DNA of 5,339 nt from an uncultured Myxococcales bacterium (GTDB lineage Bacteria; Myxococcota_A; UBA9042): NCBI GenBank assembly GCA_937915965.1, contig CALGHC010000108.1, positions 1-5,339 on the forward strand. The letters are read 5' to 3'. The stretch's first letter is position 1. The number at the start of each line of letters is the position of its first letter. The notes under the pieces were generated by a model, which made no database searches, had not been told where the DNA came from, and worked only from the letters and a program-made list of their open reading frames with translations. The translations under genes were made by a program, and so were the position numbers. Positions 1 to 5,339 of this stretch are shown in pieces.

Positions 1-1
1 C

Positions 2-3000
2 GCTGTACCGGCTGGCTCCGACGTCATCCAGGTATGCGTGCCACGCTGGGGTCGCCTCTGCGAGCCCTGCACCGCGACCGAGACCTGCAGCAAGGCGCTC
101 GCCAACACGGGTTCCGTGTGCATCGACTTCGGCCCCGACCAGGGATCGTTTTGTGGCTCGCAATGTGACGCCGATGGTATCTGCCCGACCGGTTTTGCCT
201 GCGCGTCCGCCACCAGCGTCGAGGGCGTGACGGTCCAGCAGTGCGTACGAACGGCAGAGTCGGATGGCGCCATCCAGTGCCCGTGCAGCGCGCGCGCGCG
301 GTCCTTGATGCTCTCGACGGATTGCACCGCAAAGACCGAAGTCGGATCGTGCCCCGGCTTGCGCACTTGTAGCGACGACGGTCTCAGCGCCTGTGGCGCC
401 AAGGCGGCGGGCAAGGAGGTCTGTGACGGCCTCGACAATGACTGCAATGGGGTCGCCGATGACGGCCTGTGCGATGACGGCGAGCTGTGCACGGACGACA
501 CCTGCGTGGCTGAAGATGACAGCTGCGCGCACCAGCCCAACGCCCTGCCCTGCGACGACACGAACGCGTGCACCGTGCAGGACGCATGCGCCGCCAAGGC
601 CGATGGTGGCCCGACCTGCAAGGGCGAGCCGGACACGTGCGACGACGGCAACCCCTGCACCAGCGACGGCTGCCTGTCGGCGTCGGGCTGCACCCACGCG
701 ACCGGCACCGCGCCATGCGACGACGGCAACGCCTGTACCGCCAACGATCTTTGCGACGGCAAGGGTGCATGTCTGGGTCTCGCGATCGCCGTCACGGTCA
801 CCTGCAACGACAACAACCCATGCACGGACGACATCTGTTCGCCATCGACTGGCTGCGTGAGCAAGGATCGCACCGGGCCATGCGAGGACGACAACCCATG
901 CACGAATGGCGACCACTGCGACGCTGGCGCGTGCGTCTCGGGCGAGAACATCTGCGGCTGCGAGAGCGACGCCGACTGTGGCGCGCAGGAGGACGACAAC
1001 CTGTGCAACGGCACGCTCTACTGCGACAAGGCGGCGCCCCCGTGGGTCTGCAAGGTGGACTCGAAGACCATCGTCACCTGTGACAGCAGCGGCGACACCA
1101 CCTGCAACAAGACGATCTGCCTGCCGTCGGCTGGCACGTGCACGGACGAGGCCGCCCCCACGGGCACCTTCTGTGATGCCGACGGCTCCGTTTGTACCGT
1201 CGCCGACAGTTGCAGCCAGGGAGCCTGCGTGGCCGGTAGCGCGGTGGATTGTGACGACGGCAAGGGCTGCACCGACGACCTGTGCGACGCACTGAAGGGC
1301 TGCCAGAACGCGGCCTCCGTCGGCGGCTGCGAGGACGGCGACGCATGCACCGAGGGCGACACCTGCGCGAGCGGAAACTGCCTTCCGGGGGCCAAAAAGA
1401 CCTGCGACGACAACAGCTTGTGCTCGGTCGACAGCTGCAACAAGAAGTCCGGCGACTGCGTCTTTGATGGCAGCGTGCTCGAGGGCAAGGGCTGCAACGC
1501 CGACGACTCAGTGTGCACCGAGGGCGACCTGTGCAAGGACGGGGTGTGCGCGGCTGGGTCCAAACAGGACTGCAACGACGACAACGTGTGCACCACCGAC
1601 TTCTGCGACGCGTCCAGCGGCTGCAAGCACCTCGACAACAGCGACCCCTGCGACGCGGACGGCAACCCGTGCACGCCAAAGGATGTCTGCAAGAACGGCA
1701 GCTGCACGGTCGGACCAGCCGCGGCCTGTGACGATGGCAACCTGTGCACCGTCGACGACTGCGACACCCAAAGCGAGGCGGGCGACTGCACCCACGAGAC
1801 CAAGATCCTCAACGGCAAGCCCTGCGACAGCGACGGCTCTGTCTGTACCGCTGGCGACGACTGCCAGGGCGGCACCTGCGCGGCAGGCGCTGTGATCGAT
1901 TGCGACGATGTCGACGTCTGCACCGCGGACAGCTGCCACGACCTCAAGGGCTGCGTCCACGATCCGCTGTCGTCCAAGTCGTGCGATGACGGCGACATCT
2001 GCACCAAGCTGGACACCTGCGCCGTCGGTATCTGCAAGGGCATCGCGTTGGACTGCGAGGACAACAACCCGTGCACCGAGGACGCCTGCGACGCGGGCAA
2101 GGGGTGCAAACACGCGGCATCGGCAGATGGAACGAGCGGCGAGGGCTGCAGCGGCGGCAAGCACTGCGTGGCGGGCGTATGCGTAGTGGCGGGCTGTGGC
2201 GACGGCTTCGTCGCCTTGGGCGAGGGCTGCGACGACGGCAACGACGCGGTCTGTGACGGCTGTGAATCATGCGTACCTCGCGGCCACCTGACATTTGGCG
2301 GCGAGGCGTGGGCAGCGGCTGGCGCGGCGGCGATCAGTGCCATGACCGACCCGTTGGCGCTCGAGGGCGACCTGACGATTGAAGCGTGGGTCAAGCCGGC
2401 GACGATCGCGACCGATCAGCCGCTGGTATCGCGAGCGGCCGGCGGCGGCGGCGCGGTTGTCTGGACGCTGGGCCTGGCGGCAGGCAGCGGCAAACCCTAC
2501 TTTCAGCACGGCGGTCCCGACGGCAGCGAGGCGGCTGTCGCGACCGCGGCGGTCAAGGCCGCGGTGTGGAGCCACGTCTCCGTGACCGTCGCGGGCAACA
2601 AGGTGCGTTTCCACATCAACGGTCAGCCGTCGGGGTCCACCTCGCTTCTCAAACTCCGCCGCGACGCTGCAGGGCTGGGCGTCCTCGTTGGACGGCGCCA
2701 CCTGGCGTCACCGACAAGCACTCTTGTCGGCGCGATCGACGGCGTGCGGCTGACAGCGCGCCCGCTGCACGGCGGGCCGTTCATCCCCGAGCGCAGGCAG
2801 GGCGCCGATCCGGCCACCGTCGCGCTGTGGCACATGGACGCATCGCTCGACGGGGTGGTCGCCGACGAGGGGCCCTACGGCATCCCGCTGAAGATCGAAG
2901 GGAGCGGCGCCGAACTCTCCGCCGACGGCTGCTTTGGCATCGCCGCCGACGCCGCGGTCTGCGGCGACGGCAAGGCAGCGCCCGCGTTCGAGGCTTGCGA

Positions 3001-4486
3001 CGACGGCAACAGCGAGGCCTGCGATGGCTGCGAGGGCTGCCGGCTCGAACGCCACCTCAAGGTGGGGCCGCAGGGCGTCGTCCAGAGCGGCCCATTCCCC
3101 GCTTGGGCCGCCGACACCTTCTGCCCGGACTGCGCAGCGACCGTAGAGGCGTGGGTGCGTCTCGACGAGGCTGGCTCTGTCTACGAGGTGCTCGCGACGT
3201 CGTGCGGCTTCTTGTCGGTTCACGTCTCCAAGGGCCACTTCGGCTTGTATCGCTTCCCCGAGCCGGTCTGTGCCGGCGCCACGGTCGTCAAGCCGGGCCT
3301 GTGGTACCACGTCGCCGCCGTGATGGGCTGGTGGAAGGGCGCGGCAATGCGTCTGTACGTGAACGGCAAGCTGGAGTGCAGCGCGCTGGCCAACAACAGC
3401 GTCAACAGCGGGCTGACCAAGGAGGTCCTGCTGGTTGGTGCCGGCGCCGGTGGGGTTGGCGCAGGCTGTGTGTGGCAGGGCCAGGAGCCGCTGTTTGGCA
3501 AGCAGTGGCCTGGCTTCGTCGACGAGGTGCGGGTCTCCGAGGGCCTGCGCTACACCGACAACTTTACGCCTGCGCGGCGCCACGCCCCCGACGGCCAGAC
3601 ACGCGCGCTGTGGCATTTTGACGAGCCCGACGCGGCGTTTGTGGATGACGGCGGCCAAGGCGTCACGACCAAGACGATCAGCTCGACCGCGACCGTCGAC
3701 GGCTGTTTCGGCGAGCTGCCCACCTCAGCGGTCTGTGGCGACGGCCAGCAGGCGAAGTGGGAGTCCTGCGACAACGGCGTCGCCAACGGCGGACCACCCA
3801 AACAGTGCACGACGGTCTGCACCGAGAACCAGGTCGCAGACTGCAGCGGCATCTCGTGGCAGGCCGGCCAGGTCGCGACGGTCAAGAACGCGCTGGTCTA
3901 TCCGGCGTCTTGGACGGTCGAAGGCTGGGTGCGCCTGGCTGACTACCCCAAGGGAAACTGGGGCGCGATCCTCGGAACGGATGGCGTCCAAGGTTGCCCT
4001 TCCATGCCCGCGTCGCAGCAGTGGGTCGTCGGCGCCACCGCGAACGGGACCGACGCGTCGTTGCTTGGTGGGGCCTACGTGGTCTCGTCGACCCCGAAGA
4101 AGGTCTGGAAGGTCGGCACCTGGCAACACTTTGCCCTGCAGTACGAGGACGGCGCCAAGGGCTCGCTTTGGGTCGACGGACGGCGGGTCCGCTCATTCTT
4201 CAATGTCGCAGAGGGCTGGTCGGCGAGCTGCCCGCTGCGGGTGGGCAACAGCCAGGATGTGGCGTCGCACTTCGCCGGCGCGGAGGTGGCCAGCCTGCGG
4301 TACTCGGGTACCGCCCGCTACGGCCAGTCGTTTGCGCCCCGCTGGACCCTCGAACCCGACGCCGGCACCATCTGGTATTGGGACTTCGGTGAGGGCAAGG
4401 GGACCGAAGCAACCGACCTCGTCATGAACCTGAAGTTGCCGCTCGGCGGGGCAAAGTGGACCAGCGCCGGGCCCGGCTGCGAGTAG
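2..4486 (+). CDS. Giant Cys-rich multi-repeat, triple LamG-domain protein, probably secreted (5' partial)
   Basis: The frame is open from the left edge (codon phase starts at base 2) to TAG at 4484-4486. At least 1,494 residues are visible and the true start is upstream. Counting GTG 38 as residue 1, the order is: Cys-rich N-terminal segment (8-119, with LCEPC and CPCS motifs); MopE-type CDGLDNDCNG (129-138); nineteen four-cysteine CTDC-like units (145-690) interrupted once (307-347); CGDG...CDDGN linker (720-745); LamG 1 (about 749-945; EAW at 782, NG at 861, LWHMD at 930); linker 2 (975-1001); LamG 2 (about 1005-1205; EAW at 1037, VNG at 1108, LWHFDE at 1191); linker 3 (1233-1261); LamG 3 (about 1268-1481). 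LamG folds are beta-sandwiches that often bind glycans or other ligands, and such Cys density implies disulfides formed outside the cytoplasm. A role in adhesion or surface structure is inference. No catalytic motif and no C-terminal anchor are visible. The signal peptide, if any, lies outside the window. Confidence 0.93.
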   Translation, partial: AVPAGSDVIQVCVPRWGRLCEPCTATETCSKALANTGSVCIDFGPDQGSFCGSQCDADGICPTGFACASATSVEGVTVQQCVRTAESDGAIQCPCSARARSLMLSTDCTAKTEVGSCPGLRTCSDDGLSACGAKAAGKEVCDGLDNDCNGVADDGLCDDGELCTDDTCVAEDDSCAHQPNALPCDDTNACTVQDACAAKADGGPTCKGEPDTCDDGNPCTSDGCLSASGCTHATGTAPCDDGNACTANDLCDGKGACLGLAIAVTVTCNDNNPCTDDICSPSTGCVSKDRTGPCEDDNPCTNGDHCDAGACVSGENICGCESDADCGAQEDDNLCNGTLYCDKAAPPWVCKVDSKTIVTCDSSGDTTCNKTICLPSAGTCTDEAAPTGTFCDADGSVCTVADSCSQGACVAGSAVDCDDGKGCTDDLCDALKGCQNAASVGGCEDGDACTEGDTCASGNCLPGAKKTCDDNSLCSVDSCNKKSGDCVFDGSVLEGKGCNADDSVCTEGDLCKDGVCAAGSKQDCNDDNVCTTDFCDASSGCKHLDNSDPCDADGNPCTPKDVCKNGSCTVGPAAACDDGNLCTVDDCDTQSEAGDCTHETKILNGKPCDSDGSVCTAGDDCQGGTCAAGAVIDCDDVDVCTADSCHDLKGCVHDPLSSKSCDDGDICTKLDTCAVGICKGIALDCEDNNPCTEDACDAGKGCKHAASADGTSGEGCSGGKHCVAGVCVVAGCGDGFVALGEGCDDGNDAVCDGCESCVPRGHLTFGGEAWAAAGAAAISAMTDPLALEGDLTIEAWVKPATIATDQPLVSRAAGGGGAVVWTLGLAAGSGKPYFQHGGPDGSEAAVATAAVKAAVWSHVSVTVAGNKVRFHINGQPSGSTSLLKLRRDAAGLGVLVGRRHLASPTSTLVGAIDGVRLTARPLHGGPFIPERRQGADPATVALWHMDASLDGVVADEGPYGIPLKIEGSGAELSADGCFGIAADAAVCGDGKAAPAFEACDDGNSEACDGCEGCRLERHLKVGPQGVVQSGPFPAWAADTFCPDCAATVEAWVRLDEAGSVYEVLATSCGFLSVHVSKGHFGLYRFPEPVCAGATVVKPGLWYHVAAVMGWWKGAAMRLYVNGKLECSALANNSVNSGLTKEVLLVGAGAGGVGAGCVWQGQEPLFGKQWPGFVDEVRVSEGLRYTDNFTPARRHAPDGQTRALWHFDEPDAAFVDDGGQGVTTKTISSTATVDGCFGELPTSAVCGDGQQAKWESCDNGVANGGPPKQCTTVCTENQVADCSGISWQAGQVATVKNALVYPASWTVEGWVRLADYPKGNWGAILGTDGVQGCPSMPASQQWVVGATANGTDASLLGGAYVVSSTPKKVWKVGTWQHFALQYEDGAKGSLWVDGRRVRSFFNVAEGWSASCPLRVGNSQDVASHFAGAEVASLRYSGTARYGQSFAPRWTLEPDAGTIWYWDFGEGKGTEATDLVMNLKLPLGGAKWTSAGPGCE
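467..2107 (+). repeat. Protein-level array of 19 CTDC-like four-cysteine units (A/B alternating)
   Basis: Residues 144-690 are a tandem array of short units resembling the Dictyostelium CTDC repeat, with core C-D-D-G-N-x-C-T-x-D-x-C...G-C. First cysteines are at residues 145, 172, 201, 227, 256, 282, 348, 379, 405, 431, 456, 486, 512, 538, 564, 596, 622, 649 and 673. Two types can be told apart by the spacing from second to third cysteine. Type A has four residues between them (as in CTDDIC) and usually ends GC. Type B has five (as in CTEGDTC) and ends GxC. The order is A-B-A-B throughout. The units are well diverged at DNA level, so this is not a recent tandem duplication. Array and alternation are read directly; the family name is by motif recognition. 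Confidence 0.88.
1079..2053 (+). repeat. Three higher-order repeats of about 108 residues within the cysteine array
   Basis: From residue 348 the A/B units group into blocks of four (A-long, B, A-short, B). The blocks are residues 348-455, 456-563 and 564-672, that is 324, 324 and 327 bases beginning at 1079, 1403 and 1727. Each block has an enlarged A unit, then a B unit with a conserved D-G/D-S-V-C-T core (SVCT at 384, 491 and 601), then a compact A unit (C405, C512, C622) and a B unit. Spacings between first cysteines are 31/26/26/25, 30/26/26/26 and 32/26/27/24. The pattern suggests growth by duplicating a four-unit block followed by long divergence. Confidence 0.72.
2195..4480 (+). repeat. 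Three tandem CGDG-linker plus LamG modules
   Basis: Each module opens with a myxo-type cysteine linker beginning CGDG (C720, C975, C1233), continues into a LamG beta-sandwich, and closes on a cysteine (C965 and C1223 in DGCFG; C1481 in GPGC). Opening-to-closing distances are 245, 248 and 248 residues, and both closing-to-next-opening gaps are exactly 10 residues. Linkers 1 and 2 carry the full CDDGN...CDGC pattern. Linker 3 is degenerate (CDNGV...QCTTVC). Each LamG copy has E-A/G-W early, an NG or DG hairpin mid-domain and an aromatic LWH/IWYW strand near the end. The triplication is seen directly; the LamG name rests on these motifs. Confidence 0.85.
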
Positions 4487-4517
4487 AAACGGTGGTTCGC
4501 GTCTTCGCTCTGTCCGT

Positions 4518-4533
4518 CGCGGCGTGCGCCGCG
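4518..4533 (+). terminator. GC hairpin after the LamG gene, possible weak terminator
   Basis: CGCGGC and GCCGCG form a perfect six-base stem around the loop GTGC, 31 bases after the TAG stop. No T-run follows, so it does not meet the usual criteria for an intrinsic terminator. It could stabilise the 3' end of the message or be chance in a GC-rich spacer. Confidence 0.25.
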
Positions 4534-4841
4534 CAGATCGGCCGCTGAGGGCGCTGGCTAGACGGCCGCGAGGGCGACGGTGGCGCCTCGATGGCCCGAC
4601 TCAGCGCGCTTAGATCCGCATCAGGATCGCGTTGCAGGGCGAGTCGAGACGCGGAATTCTCATCGCTGCAGTCGGAGATTTCGTCACGAACGTGGCCGGC
4701 CCTGGGGCGGCCCGACGAGTTTCGCGGCTGGGGCGCCCTTGCGTTTGCGGCGATTTCCTGCCGACAATCCGGTCGACCTGCGGCTCTGGCGGCGATGCGA
4801 GCCAACTACCAAGGCTTGCCGACTCGCCGCTCTCAAGCTCC

Positions 4842-4847
4842 GGAAGG
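4842..4847 (+). promoter_or_regulatory. Ribosome binding site of the FHA gene
   Basis: GGAAGG lies six bases before the ATG at 4854. It decides the start. The same frame stays open back to a TAG at 4611-4613 and offers GTG 4692 and TTG 4632, but the codons before 4854 encode nothing domain-like, and FHA folds normally begin close to the N-terminus. Confidence 0.55.
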
Positions 4848-4853
4848 CGGACC

Positions 4854-5339
4854 ATGGCTTCGATCAGCTACGTCGGTGACGACAACGACATCCATCAGGC
4901 GACGGTCGGCATCGACTGCCCCGAGATCCTGATTGGCAGACACAGCACCTGCGCGGTGCGTGTCTCGGCGCAGAGCGTCTCGCGTCGCCACGCGATGATC
5001 CAGTTCGATGGGCAGAGTTACCTGTTGATCGACAACGGCTCGTCGAACGGCACTTTCCTGCGCAAGCGGCGGCTGAAGCCGGGCGAGGCGGCGACCCTCG
5101 AAGACGGCGAGGTCTTCCTGTGCGGCAGCGTCGAGATGCGCCTGGACTACGACAACGACGATTTTTCGCGCAACGAGGGCGCCACGGTCGCGTTTGATAC
5201 CCTCGCGTTTGACGAGTTCGGCGCGGTGCAGCTGCCGACCGCTGCCCCCGTCGCGATCCCGGCGCCCCCTCCCGCGGCCGCCGCGATCCCGCCGCCGCCG
5301 GGCATGGATCCCGCCGCGCACCCTGCCCCGCCGCCGCCA
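4854..5339 (+). CDS. FHA domain-containing protein (3' partial)
   Basis: The first 162 residues of an FHA protein are visible; no stop occurs before the right edge. The FHA domain spans about residues 3-98 and has the expected phosphopeptide-binding landmarks: IGRH (27-30), SVSRRHA (41-47, containing the S-x-x-H signature) and NGSSNGTFL (61-69, containing the conserved Asn65-Gly66). FHA domains bind phosphothreonine peptides, typically in Ser/Thr-kinase signalling or secretion-system control. An acidic stretch (98-127) follows, including Thr111 in GATVAFD, and then a Pro/Ala-rich linker (128-162) that usually tethers a further domain, here cut off. There is no signal peptide or membrane segment in the visible part, so the FHA domain is probably cytoplasmic. 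The gene lies 367 bases after the LamG gene on the same strand and probably has its own promoter. The partner kinase and the downstream domain are unknown. Confidence 0.92.
   Translation, partial: MASISYVGDDNDIHQATVGIDCPEILIGRHSTCAVRVSAQSVSRRHAMIQFDGQSYLLIDNGSSNGTFLRKRRLKPGEAATLEDGEVFLCGSVEMRLDYDNDDFSRNEGATVAFDTLAFDEFGAVQLPTAAPVAIPAPPPAAAAIPPPPGMDPAAHPAPPPP

Larger units (their letters stand above)
4487..4853. other. Intergenic region, 367 bases, no supported gene
   Basis: This gap separates two co-directional genes. Short frames exist on both strands, but their translations are Arg/Pro/Ser-rich without recognisable motifs, and none has a convincing ribosome binding site. Inverted repeats are small: 4518-4533, an imperfect stem at 4569-4590, and GATCC/GGATC at 4613-4628. 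I found no tRNA-like T-arm, no strong sigma-70 promoter and no properly spaced -24/-12 box. A promoter for the downstream FHA gene probably lies here but cannot be placed by eye. Confidence 0.6.

Noticed and set aside
38..40. GTG as the start codon of the large gene
   Set aside because: The same frame continues to the left edge without a stop and encodes a fitting VCVPxxGxLCxPC context, so this GTG is an internal Val codon and the gene is 5' partial.
467..2107. CRISPR or DNA-level tandem repeat
   Set aside because: Periodicity exists only in the protein pattern. DNA copies are diverged, and there are no identical direct repeats with unique spacers.
1018..2394. Antisense ORF of 458 residues
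   Set aside because: It is the Ser/Gln/Pro-rich reverse image of the cysteine array. It lacks stops because of GC-rich repetitive codon use and contains no recognisable domain.
2386..3621. 411-residue + strand ORF in another frame
   Set aside because: It is Arg-rich and low-complexity and overlaps LamG domains that read clearly in the main frame, so it is a shadow frame.
2708..3658. 316-residue antisense ORF
   Set aside because: It lies wholly over the LamG coding region, which has clear motifs in the main frame; the antisense product shows no family features.
4613..4628. GATCC/GGATC inverted repeat
   Set aside because: The five-base arms with a six-base loop are too small to separate from chance.
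4728..4742. Possible sigma-54 box around TGGGGCGCCCTTGC
   Set aside because: The GG to GC spacing is one base short of the required ten intervening bases.
4739..4768. Possible sigma-70 promoter TTGCGT - 18 bases - GACAAT before the FHA gene
   Set aside because: Only three and four of six consensus positions match, which is expected by chance in a spacer of this length.
4422..4855. Small ORFs on both strands in or near the spacer (4422-4805 minus, 4610-4855 minus, 4580-4879 plus, 4591-4932 plus)
   Set aside because: Their translations lack motifs, two overlap the FHA start and one the end of the LamG gene, and none has a persuasive ribosome binding site.

Overview
The window is GC-rich, with mostly G/C third codon positions. 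It holds parts of two co-directional genes on the + strand and no RNA gene, mobile element or CRISPR array that I can support. The family content is myxobacterial in flavour: MopE-type CDGxDNDCNG motif, 'slime-mold' CTDC cysteine repeats, CGDG...CDDGN myxo-type cysteine repeats, LamG domains and an FHA protein. I therefore infer a member of Myxococcota or a related former deltaproteobacterium. No marker gene confirms this.

Region 1 (2-4486) is one very long reading frame, open at the left edge, for a giant modular and probably secreted protein. Residue numbers below count the GTG codon at 38 as residue 1; that codon is internal, not the start. In order the protein has: a Cys-rich N-terminal segment (to about residue 126); a CDGLDNDCNG motif (127-143); a long array of four-cysteine CTDC-like units (144-690); and three copies of a module made of a CGDG Cys-rich linker plus a LamG/concanavalin-A-like domain (720-1481). 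The first 745 residues contain 107 cysteines. The protein stops on the cysteine that closes the third module and has no C-terminal sorting tail.

Region 2 (4487-4853) is a 367-base gap with a small GC hairpin shortly after the stop codon and a good ribosome binding site at its far end. I see no convincing gene in it.

Region 3 (4854-5339, open at the right edge) starts an FHA-domain protein, a phosphothreonine-binding module, followed by a Pro/Ala-rich linker that runs out of the window.

The two genes have no obvious shared job: the first looks like an extracellular structural or adhesive protein, the second like a cytoplasmic signalling protein. The most notable structure is the organisation of the cysteine array. 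Two unit types alternate without exception, and its second part is built from three higher-order repeats of about 108 residues.
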